The translations under genes and the position numbers were made by a program. A stretch of 64,000 bases of DNA, taken from Caproicibacterium argilliputei (GTDB lineage: Bacteria > Bacillota > Clostridia > Oscillospirales > Acutalibacteraceae). The notes under the pieces were generated by a model that searched no databases, had not been told where the DNA came from, and worked only from the letters and a program-made list of their open reading frames with translations. The stretch spans positions 1,054,001-1,118,000 of the forward strand of contig NZ_CP135996.1 in the NCBI RefSeq assembly GCF_029211325.2, in the 5' to 3' direction. Shown piece by piece: positions 9,491 through 16,908 of the stretch; position 1 is the first letter of the stretch; each line of letters opens with the position of its first letter.

Positions 9491-9731
9491 AATGCCGTCA
9501 CTACTCCTATCTGCAATCGAACATTTACTTTTATACAAATTCATCATGATTGCTCATAATTGTAATCAATTGTAGCGTTAACTCGTTTAAATGACATTAC
9601 ATTGTGAATAATCATCACCATTTGACTGCAAAAATCTATAAAACCAATAAAATTCAAGATATAGATTTGTAAAAGGGAAATTTGACAATCATTCAACCAC
9701 AGGCTTCAGGAGAAAATTATCCAGTTTCCAC

Positions 9732-9760
9732 TTGTATTTTGTCCACTGCTCTGTTATAAT
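9732..9760 (+). promoter_or_regulatory. Promoter of the rpsB-tsf operon
   Basis: TTGTAT (9732-9737) and a perfect TATAAT (9755-9760) with a 17-bp spacer. The implied leader of about 125 nt precedes rpsB. Confidence 0.75.
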
Positions 9761-9769
9761 ATAACTTGC

Positions 9770-9890
9770 GTTTTGTTACGCAAAAATTGTTTGTATTTCA
9801 CACACGGTGCTTGCGTGAAAAGGTGTTCGGCGTCTGCCGAATCTTTCGCGCGGAAAGCACGGTGGCGGAAAAACCAAGGAGGAAAACAAT
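9770..9890 (+). promoter_or_regulatory. Structured 5' leader of rpsB
   Basis: The leader contains consecutive small inverted repeats: TTCAC...GTGAA near 9798-9820, a perfect TTCGGC-GTCT-GCCGAA near 9826-9842, and a TTTC-GCGC-GGAAA. Ribosomal-protein leaders often bind their own product, so S2 autoregulation is possible. This is inference from structure only; I do not recognise a named leader family. Confidence 0.35.
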
Positions 9891-10625
9891 ATGTCAGTCG
9901 TATCTATGAAACAGCTGCTCGAAGCCGGCGTCCATTTCGGTCATCAGACCCGCCGCTGGAACCCGAAGATGAAACAGTACATCTTCACGGAACGCAACGG
10001 GATTTACATCATCGACCTGCAGAAGACCGTCCGCAAGCTGGAGGAAGCGTACAACTTTGTGCGCAATCTTTCTGCAGACGGCAAGAGCGTCTTGTTTGTC
10101 GGCACCAAGAAACAGGCACAGGACTCCATTCGTGAGGAAGCGGAGCGCGCAGGTGCTTACTTTGTGAATGCCCGCTGGTTGGGCGGTATGCTCACCAACT
10201 TCCGTACCATCCGCCGCCGTATTGACCGCCTCAAGCAGCTGCAGACCATGAAAGAGGACGGTACGTTTGACCTACTGCCGAAAAAGGAAGTTGTCAAGCT
10301 GAACCTCGAAATCGAAAAGCTGGAGAAATTCCTGGGCGGTATTAAAGAGATGAAAACTCTGCCGGGCGCTCTGTTTATTGTTGACCCGCGCAAAGAGCAT
10401 ATTGCTGTTACAGAGGCTCGCAAGCTCCATATCCCGATTATCGCAATTGTTGATACCAACTGCGACCCGGATGAAATTGATTATGTGATTCCGGGCAATG
10501 ATGACGCCATCCGCGCAGTGCGGCTGATTTCCGCTACCATGGCGAACGCAATCCTGGAGGGTCACGAGGGCCAGCAGGGCGCTGCAGAAGAAGCGGAGAA
10601 AACGGAAGAAGAAACCAAAGCGTAA
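9891..10625 (+). CDS. rpsB: 30S ribosomal protein S2
   Basis: 244-residue small-subunit ribosomal protein. Diagnostic segments are [14 protein letters not shown] at residues 16-30, [12 protein letters not shown] near residue 94, and [14 protein letters not shown] followed by [13 protein letters not shown]. The tail is Glu-rich. A strong AAGGAGG precedes the ATG. It is co-transcribed with tsf, the standard bacterial order. Confidence 0.98.
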   Translation: MSVVSMKQLLEAGVHFGHQTRRWNPKMKQYIFTERNGIYIIDLQKTVRKLEEAYNFVRNLSADGKSVLFVGTKKQAQDSIREEAERAGAYFVNARWLGGMLTNFRTIRRRIDRLKQLQTMKEDGTFDLLPKKEVVKLNLEIEKLEKFLGGIKEMKTLPGALFIVDPRKEHIAVTEARKLHIPIIAIVDTNCDPDEIDYVIPGNDDAIRAVRLISATMANAILEGHEGQQGAAEEAEKTEEETKA

Positions 10626-10672
10626 TTTTTCGTTTGCTGTCAGAATATTAGAATAATCGGAGGATGAATCAA

Positions 10673-11587
10673 ATGGCTTTTACAGCGAAAGACGTGAAGG
10701 AACTGCGTGAAAAGACCGGCTGCGGCATGATGGACTGCAAAAAGGCACTTACCGCTTCCGACGGAGATATGGAAAAAGCGCTGGATTTCCTGCGTGAAAA
10801 GGGCTTGGCTGCCGCAACCAAAAAGGCGGGTCGTATTGCCGCTGAAGGTGTTGCCTTTGCAAAAACCAGTGCAGATGGCAAAGTCGGCGTTGCCGTGGAA
10901 GTAAATGCGGAAACCGACTTCGTGGCAAAAAACGCTTCTTTCCAAGAATTTGTAACGGCTTGCGCCGATACTGTTCTGGAGAAGAATCCGGCAGATGTGG
11001 AAGCATTGCTGCAGTGCCAGGCTGTAGGTAGTGACAAGACTGTTGACGCCATTCTGAAAGAAAAAATTCTGACCATTGGCGAAAACATTAAGGTGCGCCG
11101 TTTTGAGCGTGTGGAAGGTCATGTGGCTTCTTACATTCATGCAGGCGGAAAAATCTGCGTGTTGGTCAATTTTGACACGACAGATGCGATTGCGGCAAAA
11201 CCGGAGTTTGACGAAATGGGCAAAAACATCGGGATGCAGATTGCGGCGATGAACCCGGAGTATCTGGATGACGCACATGTACCGGCAGACGTGATTGAGC
11301 GTGAGAAGAAGATTGCTGAGGAGCAGGCTGCTGCTTCCGGTAAACCGGCTAATGTGGTTGAAAAAATGGTTGCCGGCAAGGTGAAAAAAACCTTGAAGGA
11401 AATCTGCTTGGTTGATCAGGAGTATGTCAAAGAAGGCAAGCAGTCCGTTGCACAGTATGTCGCATCGGTTGCTAAGGCCTTGGGCGGTGAAATCAAGATT
11501 ACCGGCTTCGTTCGTTTTGTAAAGGGCGAAGGACTTGAGAAACGGCAGGACAACTTTGCTGAAGAAATTGCCGGTTTGGTAAAATAA
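10673..11587 (+). CDS. tsf: Elongation factor Ts
   Basis: Guanine-nucleotide exchange factor for EF-Tu, 304 residues. The N-terminal UBA-like region contains LREKTGCGMMDCKKAL and the core carries the EF-Tu-contacting TDFVAKN motif near residue 80. The start is the second ATG, at 10673, rather than 10664, because the CGGAGG Shine-Dalgarno at 10658-10663 abuts the earlier one and the protein then begins MAFTAKDV as expected. It lies 47 bp after rpsB. Confidence 0.97.
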   Translation: MAFTAKDVKELREKTGCGMMDCKKALTASDGDMEKALDFLREKGLAAATKKAGRIAAEGVAFAKTSADGKVGVAVEVNAETDFVAKNASFQEFVTACADTVLEKNPADVEALLQCQAVGSDKTVDAILKEKILTIGENIKVRRFERVEGHVASYIHAGGKICVLVNFDTTDAIAAKPEFDEMGKNIGMQIAAMNPEYLDDAHVPADVIEREKKIAEEQAAASGKPANVVEKMVAGKVKKTLKEICLVDQEYVKEGKQSVAQYVASVAKALGGEIKITGFVRFVKGEGLEKRQDNFAEEIAGLVK

Positions 11588-11630
11588 AATCGTCTGTCTG
11601 CAGCTTACGGACGGATAGGTGATATAGGAA

Positions 11631-11669
11631 GAAAAAGCATCTTGCCTTTTTAAGGGGAGATGCTTTTTC
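11631..11669 (+). terminator. Terminator of rpsB-tsf
   Basis: gaaaaagcatct (11631-11642) pairs with agatgctttttc (11658-11669), giving a 12-bp stem with a T-run in the 3' arm. Its symmetric A/T arms could also stop minus-strand transcripts from the next gene. Confidence 0.85.
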
Positions 11670-11691
11670 GCGTATTTGAAGCAAAGACTGC

Positions 11692-12198
11692 TTAGTTTCC
11701 ACGCAGTGCCTGCCAAAAGCGGTAAAACGGGGAATGGGTGTGGTCGGTAACTTGAATCAGCCATTCGGGCTTAATCTTTTCCATGACGGCCTGCGGTACT
11801 GCATAGTAGGAGGGACTGCGCTGCGTTTTTAAGTCGTTCATGATGAGCGAAAACTGCCGCTGCGTAACTTCTTCATTGGCAGTCACACTTTCCCGATTGG
11901 TCGGCAGGGTGTAGTGCATCACGCAGTACATATAGTCAGCCCAGACGCTATACTCCGTCAAATAGACATACTCTGCAGGGACATCCAGCGTCAGCAGAAC
12001 ACTGCTGCTGATTTTTCCATTGGTACAGCGGCGGTGCCCTTTTAAGTACCCAAAAATTGGTGCATCACAGTGCAGACCCAACAAGCGGATCAGCCCTTGA
12101 TAGGCAACGTCAAAACCAAGATTGCGGCGGGCACGATAAGTTTGACCTTGCTGCAGAATTTCCAAAACAGCGCGCGACTGATAGGTTTTTACGATCAA
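11692..12198 (-). CDS. DUF3841-like protein
   Basis: 168-residue soluble protein with a TTG start whose TTGA overlaps the stop of the upstream ADP-ribosylglycohydrolase gene; GGAGG lies nearby. The pattern MIVKTYQSRAVLEIL...AYQGLIRLLG...VLLTLDVPAEYVYLTEY resembles DUF3841 proteins as I remember them, but the match is from memory and moderate. There is no membrane segment or recognisable catalytic triad. Its tight coupling to an ADP-ribose-removing enzyme is the main functional clue: it could be a substrate, a partner or an ADP-ribosylating enzyme, none of which is shown by the sequence. Confidence 0.6.
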   Translation of the reverse strand: MIVKTYQSRAVLEILQQGQTYRARRNLGFDVAYQGLIRLLGLHCDAPIFGYLKGHRRCTNGKISSSVLLTLDVPAEYVYLTEYSVWADYMYCVMHYTLPTNRESVTANEEVTQRQFSLIMNDLKTQRSPSYYAVPQAVMEKIKPEWLIQVTDHTHSPFYRFWQALRGN

Positions 12199-13016
12199 GA
12201 GAGTTCCTCCTTCAGCGGCTGGATGCTGTCTGCAGATGCGGTGGCCCAGTCGTATAAAAATGTGTCCGTCTGCCCGACTGCAACGGGCTTTATCAGGTAC
12301 TGGCGCAGAATTTGATCGTTGTCAAATCCAGTTTTGTGGTAATAGGCTTCGGCAATGGCGCCCGCGATGCAGCCCACAGTATCGGTGTCACATAGACAGC
12401 TGAATACGTTGCGAATGCAGCTTTCAAAATCGGTGCTTTCCAAAAAGCAGGTGAATGCGAGCGGCATGGTGCCCTGACAGGTCAGGGAAATCTGGCTGCG
12501 CGGCCTGCGCAGAGCTAAAGGAAGGCGTAAATTGTAGCCGTAGCGTTTCTGCACCGTTTTGCGGATTTCCTTTTTGTCAAATCCGCTGCGCGCAAGAAAT
12601 ACTCCGGCGGCGGCGGCCTGCGCGCCTAAAATACCCTGCGGGTGGTTGTGCGTGCAGACTGCGCTTTCCGCTGCTTTTTCTTCGACAGCTTCCAGCGTGT
12701 CAAAGTATTCTCCAATGACACCTGCCCGCATGGCAGAACCGTTGCCGCAGCTGCGGTAGGGTCGGCTGCCGGTGGCGAGCCAGTCTTGAAACATGGCACC
12801 ATATCCGGCGTGTGGGTAGCGCCGACCAAACAGGCGGTAGGCGCTTTCAAAGCTGCGGCCAGTCAAGATGGCGTACTTGCTGGCGATGGACATGACGCTG
12901 TCGTCGGTGTAGCGGCAGCCTGTGGTGAAAAGCGGTTCGGTTCGCCAATTAAAGCCGGTGGGCCGGCTGAACTCAAATCGAGAACCGGCAATGTCGCCTA
13001 GAATGGAGCCAAGCAT
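12195..13016 (-). CDS. ADP-ribosylglycohydrolase family protein
   Basis: 273-residue member of the ARH/DraG family, which removes ADP-ribose from proteins or small molecules using two metal ions. The N-terminal LGSILGDIAGSRFE and RYTDDSVMS supply the first acidic metal ligands; CGNGSAMRAG is the central family motif; CDTDTVGCIAGAIAEAYY supplies the C-terminal Asp ligands, with LC where most members have GG. All key acidic residues are therefore present. GGAGGG precedes the ATG. It forms a two-gene unit with the DUF3841-like gene through a 4-bp overlap. Confidence 0.9.
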   Translation of the reverse strand: MLGSILGDIAGSRFEFSRPTGFNWRTEPLFTTGCRYTDDSVMSIASKYAILTGRSFESAYRLFGRRYPHAGYGAMFQDWLATGSRPYRSCGNGSAMRAGVIGEYFDTLEAVEEKAAESAVCTHNHPQGILGAQAAAAGVFLARSGFDKKEIRKTVQKRYGYNLRLPLALRRPRSQISLTCQGTMPLAFTCFLESTDFESCIRNVFSCLCDTDTVGCIAGAIAEAYYHKTGFDNDQILRQYLIKPVAVGQTDTFLYDWATASADSIQPLKEELS

Positions 13017-13145
13017 GGCTGCTCCCTCCGTGATTAAGCAAATTTCAGAGAATTCGTGTAAAAAATCTGTTCAATTCTTTACATCTCTAGTATACTGGAT
13101 TTTGCAGAAAAAGGGAAGAGAGAAGCGCAGATTTTCTGCAGGCAC

Positions 13146-13179
13146 AAAAAAACGGTGGAAAGCACGAAGCTTTCCACCG
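13146..13179 (-). terminator. Terminator of the cold-shock gene
   Basis: An 11-bp perfect stem (13153-13163 with 13169-13179) around a 5-nt loop is followed, on the minus strand, by a run of seven T residues. Confidence 0.9.
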
Positions 13180-13196
13180 AGAAGCTCAGGAATAAT

Positions 13197-13415
13197 TTAG
13201 ATGCCCTGAACGTTTGCAGCACGGAACTTGCTGCTGTTCTTCGGATCGGGCTCTACATCATAGGTGACCTTCTGGCCTTCTGCCAGAGTCTTGAAGCCTT
13301 CGCCCAGGATGCTGGAGAAATGCACGAACACGTCACCGCTGCCGTCATCATTAGAGATGAAGCCGTAGCCTTTTGCCTCATTGAACCATTTTACCGTACC
13401 AGTGTTTGCACCCAT
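13197..13415 (-). CDS. Cold-shock protein (CspA/CspB family)
   Basis: 72-residue single cold-shock domain, an RNA chaperone and single-stranded nucleic-acid binder. RNP1 (KGYGFIS) and RNP2 (DVFVHFS) are intact and the [10 protein letters not shown] start region is typical. The ATG at 13415 lies 8 bp after a perfect AAGGAGG; an upstream in-frame ATG would place that ribosome site inside the gene. It has its own promoter, a long structured leader with a terminator-like hairpin, and its own terminator. Confidence 0.95.
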   Translation of the reverse strand: MGANTGTVKWFNEAKGYGFISNDDGSGDVFVHFSSILGEGFKTLAEGQKVTYDVEPDPKNSSKFRAANVQGI

Positions 13416-13471
13416 GTTAGGTACCTCCTTGAAAAAATTGAACATGATCTTCTCTGTATTTTACTGCAAAG

Positions 13472-13526
13472 AAAAAAACACATGGACCGTAAATCAAAAA
13501 CGATCTTTGATCTACAATACCATGTG
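13472..13526 (-). promoter_or_regulatory. Attenuator-like hairpin in the csp leader
   Basis: In the csp 5' leader, CACATGG pairs with CCATGTG (13520-13526 with 13479-13485), and an inner 9-bp stem (TAGATCAAA with TTTGATTTA) extends it. Seven T residues follow on the minus strand. This is the layout of an intrinsic terminator lying between promoter and coding region. Confidence 0.65.
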
Positions 13527-13556
13527 AATCAAATCGTGCTTTAAAATACTATCCAT

Positions 13557-13585
13557 ACTATAGCACTCGTTCGGGTGTTTGTAAA
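13557..13585 (-). promoter_or_regulatory. Promoter of the cold-shock gene
   Basis: On the minus strand TTTACA (13580-13585) and TATAGT (13557-13562) are separated by 17 bp. Transcription would start near 13550, giving a leader of about 135 nt. Confidence 0.7.
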
Positions 13586-13648
13586 GCATTTTTACAAAAA
13601 AACTTGAAAAACATTTCGACATTTTTTTAAAAAAGCAAAAGAAAGTTG

Positions 13649-13677
13649 TTGACAGATTAAAAAGAGTGTGATATTAT
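13649..13677 (+). promoter_or_regulatory. Promoter of tRNA-Leu
   Basis: Perfect TTGACA (13649-13654), 17-bp spacer, TATTAT (13672-13677), about 47 bp before the mature tRNA. Confidence 0.85.
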
Positions 13678-13723
13678 ATATAAGTCGTCGGCAGTAAACA
13701 GTACGACAGCAGGTAATTGAATT

Positions 13724-13810
13724 GCGAGAGTGGCGGAATTGGCAGACGCGCATGGTTCAGGTCCATGTGAAAGCAATTTCATGAGGGTTCAAGTCCCTCC
13801 CCTCGCACCA
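13724..13810 (+). tRNA. tRNA-Leu (anticodon CAG)
   Basis: 87-nt class II tRNA with encoded CCA. The anticodon stem catgg/ccatg (13751-13755, 13763-13767) frames the loop ttCAGgt, so the anticodon is 13758-13760. The T arm is gaggg-TTCAAGT-ccctc. A long variable arm is present. The acceptor stem pairs except for one A.C opposition (13729 with 13801). The gene is the apparent attachment site of the decayed element that follows. Confidence 0.95.
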
Positions 13811-13815
13811 ACTTT

Positions 13816-13856
13816 TGAACCGTGTAGGGTACATCCCTATACGGTTTCTTTTTTGC
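13816..13856 (+). terminator. Terminator after tRNA-Leu
   Basis: An AACCGT-GTAGGG / CCCTAT-ACGGTT stem around tacat is followed by a T-rich tract. Confidence 0.8.
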
Positions 13857-13873
13857 CGTTTTAAATTTGTTGT

Positions 13874-14097
13874 CTAATTTGTTGTCTGATTTGTTTTTGC
13901 CGTTATTTTTGAGAAGTGAACGTTCGCATCGTTTTTCACTTCTGCAGTCTTTTCTTCGAGTGCGTATCGGTAAACACGTCTTAAAACAAAGCGCTTTTCC
14001 ACCCTCCCAACTGCATAATGTATTGGTTTGGCACGTTGAGCGAATGCATGATTACAGGCAAGCAGTGCCGCAAGCAGCAAATGGTATTATTTGGAGT
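13874..14097 (-). pseudogene. Tyrosine recombinase (phage integrase) C-terminal remnant
   Basis: Two overlapping minus-strand frames together spell the end of a Tn916/phage-type integrase. The upstream piece reads LRHCLPVIMHSLNVPNQY then IMQLGGWKS, matching the HxxR-region helix and the conserved GGW segment. After a frame change near 14000 the second piece reads RRVYRYALEEKTAEVK and ends TNQTTN, a typical integrase tail with the position of the nucleophilic Tyr. No N-terminal two thirds is present. It lies directly beside tRNA-Leu, the usual site for such elements. It cannot encode an active recombinase. Confidence 0.82.
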
Positions 14098-14162
14098 TTA
14101 CTCCTTACACTTCACTTAGATAGGAGCGTATAGACTATACCGTACGGAATTGCAAATTCTTC

Positions 14163-14191
14163 TTGACATACGCAAATGCGTACGTTATAGT
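14163..14191 (+). promoter_or_regulatory. Promoter and operator of the toxin-antitoxin remnant
   Basis: TTGACA (14163-14168), 17-bp spacer, TATAGT (14186-14191). The inverted repeat TACGCA-AA-TGCGTA (14169-14182) sits within the spacer, the usual place for an antitoxin autorepression operator. Confidence 0.7.
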
Positions 14192-14213
14192 CAGCTTGCA
14201 AAGGAGGAATGAT

Positions 14214-14454
14214 ATGGAAAACATCAATGTGACAAACGCACGAAAAGACTTGTACCGCCTCATCAACCGCGTACAGGAAATACACGAGCCGGTGAAAATC
14301 ACCGGCAAAACTGCCAATGTCGTTCTGCTTTCCGAAAAAGACTGGAACGCTGTATCTTTCCAACATTTCCGGCATGACGGACAGCATCCTTGCCGGAGCA
14401 AAAGAGTCACTGGAAGTGGGCACCAACGCGGTGGACCTAAACTGGAATGTATAA
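14214..14454 (+). pseudogene. Type II antitoxin, Phd/YefM family, frameshifted
   Basis: The first 47 codons from the ATG at 14214 (GGAGG upstream) read INVTNARKDLYRLINRVQ and VKITGKTANVVLLSEKDWN, the DNA-binding half of a YefM/Phd antitoxin. Near 14352 the frame is lost; the missing C-terminal half continues in the next frame (LYLSNISGMTDSILAGAKES...) to a stop at 14454. A small deletion or frameshift thus separates DNA-binding from toxin-binding regions. A truncated protein might still bind the operator. The remnant overlaps the toxin start by 8 bp, as in intact pairs. Confidence 0.82.
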
Positions 14455-14623
14455 AGCGATCTTCACCAAACAGGCAGTCAAGGACTTTGAAAAGCTGAAA
14501 GCCGCCTGCCTGCTGCCAAAAGCAAAAGCGTTGGTGAGAAACCTGGCACAAAACCCATACCAGAATTCGCCGCCGTATGAAATCGGGTACAAAAATACCG
14601 CCGGGTTTGTGCCGGCGGCTTAA
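14447..14623 (+). pseudogene. Txe/YoeB-type toxin, truncated
   Basis: 58 codons beginning MYKAIFTKQAVKDFEKLKAA match the N-terminal half of YoeB/Txe mRNA interferases, which normally run to about 85-90 residues. After NPYQNSPPYE the sequence diverges to IGYKNTAGFVPAA and stops, so the C-terminal strand with catalytic residues is lost. It is almost certainly inactive. Confidence 0.78.
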
Positions 14624-14805
14624 TTGTAGTTTTCACAGGTATCGCATATCTCATGTGCTGTTCGCCATCCACAAGGTGGCCGGAGCTTTTGCGGCAGATT
14701 TAAACTATCATTGCCAATGTTGGAGATATCAAAGCAAAGTCCTGCGGAAATTTTTTTATTCCAAATAGGGCAGAAAGCCTGTTCGTCTTCACTTTTGGGC
14801 TTCAT
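14620..14805 (-). CDS. Small Cys-rich phage-associated protein
   Basis: 61-residue protein beginning MKPKSEDEQAFCPIWNKKIS with five cysteines (near residues 12, 24, 45, 54 and 57), suggesting metal binding. Its ATG lies 17 nt inside the 3' end of the preceding broken phage gene, an overlap typical of phage operons. I recognise the style of a small Clostridial prophage protein but no named family. It is intact, though its host operon is decayed. Confidence 0.55.
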   Translation of the reverse strand: MKPKSEDEQAFCPIWNKKISAGLCFDISNIGNDSLNLPQKLRPPCGWRTAHEICDTCENYN

Positions 14806-15306
14806 GATAAAATCCATATTTCTTTGCCGCCTCCAATACAGCTTTTCCACCATCGTCCAGCTGCCCGATGGAAGACACTGTGCCATCTGATTTAATTGCG
14901 ATGAAGCCGGCTCCTGAATAATAAACGTGTTGCGTGCCGTTGCGCTGCTGGATTGCAAATTTCGGTGATTTTATGATATGTTTCCACATCCTGCGAAGTC
15001 ATTCCACGCTCGGACAGCCGGTCTAATGCATGACCGCTGAAAGTTAAAGTACCTGGTATGGCGGGGGCTTTCACAAGCGTTCCTTTTACTCTGATTGTAC
15101 CACTCTCCCACAGACTGTCCAACGCCTTATTGCGGCGTCAAACCGCTGCTGCGTTTTCGCACACTCTAAGCCGCTTTCTGCGCTGGGCTGCGGCCAAAGG
15201 ACACGGTTTTACCAGCCGCCTTTGTGGCGACAACCTGTTCGTGTTCCCGCTGCCGTAGCAGCCCGGTTTGGTGCGTGAAATCTTTCAAAGCAGATTCCTG
15301 CCCCTT
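14789..15306 (-). pseudogene. Phage minor head protein tail with C-terminal HALDR domain, broken
   Basis: Several minus-strand frames spell one degraded gene. The upstream piece has LKDFTHQTGLLRQREHEQV; the middle has LDSLWESGTIRVKGTLVK and SGHALDRLSERGMTSQDVE; the final piece has FAIQQRNGTQHVYYSGAG and SDGTVSSIGQLDDGGKAVLE. At least two frame changes and stops intervene. The HALDRLSERGM segment resembles DUF4258-like or phage Mu-F-associated domains, some of which are RNase-like toxins in polymorphic toxin proteins. The assignment to a head protein is inference from this layout. Confidence 0.55.
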
Positions 15307-15388
15307 GAGTCGAACCGCAGTGCAGTATAGAAAGTTTATAACGTCCCTGCCTGATGAAGTATACGATCTTTTAGAAAGGGAGAATGCT

Positions 15389-15589
15389 ATGCAAACAAGC
15401 ACACCTAAATTCAGTGGAATTCTTGGCTGCGGTGTGGTTGCCAGTGAAACTGGCAATTGGATTACAAACGATTTAGCAATCCGTATACTCGAAAAAGCCC
15501 TTCACCCTCAATTAGGAGAGCCTCACAGAGAGAAAATTAAGAATCAAGGGAATCAGACGAAGCGAGAATGTCACGATAACGTATATTGA
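15389..15589 (+). CDS. Small hypothetical protein
   Basis: 66-codon frame with a good AAAGGGAG ribosome site before the ATG at 15389. It begins MQTSTPKFSGILGCGVVASE and becomes basic toward the end. I recognise no family. It overlaps the 3' end of the opposite-strand membrane gene by 53 bp, so it may be a chance or decayed frame. Confidence 0.3.
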   Translation: MQTSTPKFSGILGCGVVASETGNWITNDLAIRILEKALHPQLGEPHREKIKNQGNQTKRECHDNVY

Positions 15590-16460
15590 TTTTAGGAACG
15601 CTTCTGGAATCGCCCATTACAGTGGTGTACGTTTGCAGACCATTCAAAACGCCGTATACGGTAATTTTATCGTTTTCAAGTATCCTGTCTTCATTTTCGC
15701 TTTCAGGGGTGTACAGAGCATACAAGGAGCTGTCAGACGTATGTTCAGAGTCCGAGTCTGCTTCCAACAAAAGCATTTGCGTTCCGTCGCCAGTGTCCTG
15801 AATCTGCTGAACGGTTGCAGTTAGCTTTACGTTTTGTCCTTTGTACTTATTTGGGTTTCTAGCAATTTGCTGAAACGCAATTGTCTTGCAAGAAGCCTTG
15901 TATTCTGCTTCTGTGGATGTTTTACTGACAGGAGAGGTACTGCTGTAGAGGTGAATGCCAGCCTGAACCTGCTGCGTTGTGTCAGAGGAATAGGGAAGTA
16001 TCCCTGAAATCAGCAAACATACAATGAAGGGGGCAACGACAGCTGCTATGATTTTTCCAGAACTTTTCATCTTGATTGGGTGGTATCTGAAATATGAAAT
16101 TGCAGATTCTGGATTCAAATGATTCACAACTGCTCCATTGCTACGATACCCGTTCAGCGCTTTTCTGTAAATTCTTCCGGTGGGTATGCCGTTTGCAACG
16201 TTTGTCGCATCAATGTTGGTATGAACCATGTGCGTAGCAGCCATCAGCCCCAGCGTTTCAACTGCCATGAGTATTCCAGTGGAGATGTACCCGCCGCAGA
16301 GAAGTGAAACCGTGCAGAGCGTAAATACAGCTGATAAGAAAAATAACACAGCATAGGCGACCTTTTGCCCGGTGTGCTTCTTTGGAGGTGGGTTTCCTGC
16401 GGTATAAGAAAAGTTTTGGTTATTTGGCGGCAAATGTTCTGGTGAACCGTATGCGCCCAT
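15537..16460 (-). CDS. Membrane protein with C-terminal OB-fold-like domain
   Basis: 307 residues from the ATG at 16460, which has AAAGGAG upstream (the frame extends 10 codons further without a ribosome site). A Pro/Asn-rich cytoplasmic start is followed by two hydrophobic segments near residues 35-80 and another at about 150-170. The extracellular C-terminus contains KTIAFQQIARNPNKYKGQNV, the hallmark of the tRNA_anti-like/OB-fold domain found in many Gram-positive surface proteins. Function is unknown. It sits with the next gene inside the degraded element and may be cargo. Confidence 0.65.
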   Translation of the reverse strand: MGAYGSPEHLPPNNQNFSYTAGNPPPKKHTGQKVAYAVLFFLSAVFTLCTVSLLCGGYISTGILMAVETLGLMAATHMVHTNIDATNVANGIPTGRIYRKALNGYRSNGAVVNHLNPESAISYFRYHPIKMKSSGKIIAAVVAPFIVCLLISGILPYSSDTTQQVQAGIHLYSSTSPVSKTSTEAEYKASCKTIAFQQIARNPNKYKGQNVKLTATVQQIQDTGDGTQMLLLEADSDSEHTSDSSLYALYTPESENEDRILENDKITVYGVLNGLQTYTTVMGDSRSVPKINIRYRDILASSDSLDS

Positions 16461-16476
16461 AATAAAATCACTCCTT

Positions 16477-16908
16477 TTATTCAAGTCCATATTGGCCGGA
16501 TGAAATCAGCTTGTTATTTTGAAAAACAGCATATACGCTTTTTCCGATTCCAAACCAGTTATAAGTTTTGGTTTCAACTCCATCAGACTTATTATTGAAA
16601 GTTGCAGTTCCTTTACTTCCCAAAATTTCACAGCACTTTTCATAAGTCATTCCTTCATGAAGCTTCTGGCATTTTTTGTATGTTATTTCACTGGATGAAG
16701 AAGTAGATGAAGGCGCTGTTTCCTTTTCAAATCCATTTTTGAAACCAATGACGAATCCGGGGATGAATTGAATCAGAATCAGTGCAACAACGATTGCTCC
16801 AATGATGGACAAACAGCCGACTCTTTGAGGACGCTTTTTCGATTCTTCTACTGGTCCATCTTCTTCGGCATCACGGCGTTCTTTCATCTTCTGCCAGTAG
16901 GTTTTCAT
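16477..16908 (-). CDS. Membrane-anchored BamE/DUF3862-like protein
   Basis: 143 residues: a charged N-terminus, one membrane helix (about residues 34-54), a Ser/Thr linker, then KCQKLHEGMTYEKCCEILGS, the GMTY...ilG motif of the SmpA/BamE and DUF3862 fold. In Gram-positives such domains are found in small secreted or membrane-bound proteins of unknown role. AAGGTGAG precedes the start. It lies 16 bp upstream of the OB-fold membrane protein, so the two are probably one operon. Confidence 0.65.
   Translation of the reverse strand: MKTYWQKMKERRDAEEDGPVEESKKRPQRVGCLSIIGAIVVALILIQFIPGFVIGFKNGFEKETAPSSTSSSSEITYKKCQKLHEGMTYEKCCEILGSKGTATFNNKSDGVETKTYNWFGIGKSVYAVFQNNKLISSGQYGLE

Noticed and set aside
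13874..13905. Short tandem repeat of the type atttgttgtct after tRNA-Leu as an attachment-site repeat
   Set aside because: It encodes the repetitive TNQTTN end of the integrase remnant, which explains it without invoking an attachment site.
14163..14498. 111-codon plus-strand frame as one gene
   Set aside because: It joins the antitoxin N-terminus to an unrelated frame; the true C-terminus continues in a neighbouring frame, so it is a frameshift product.
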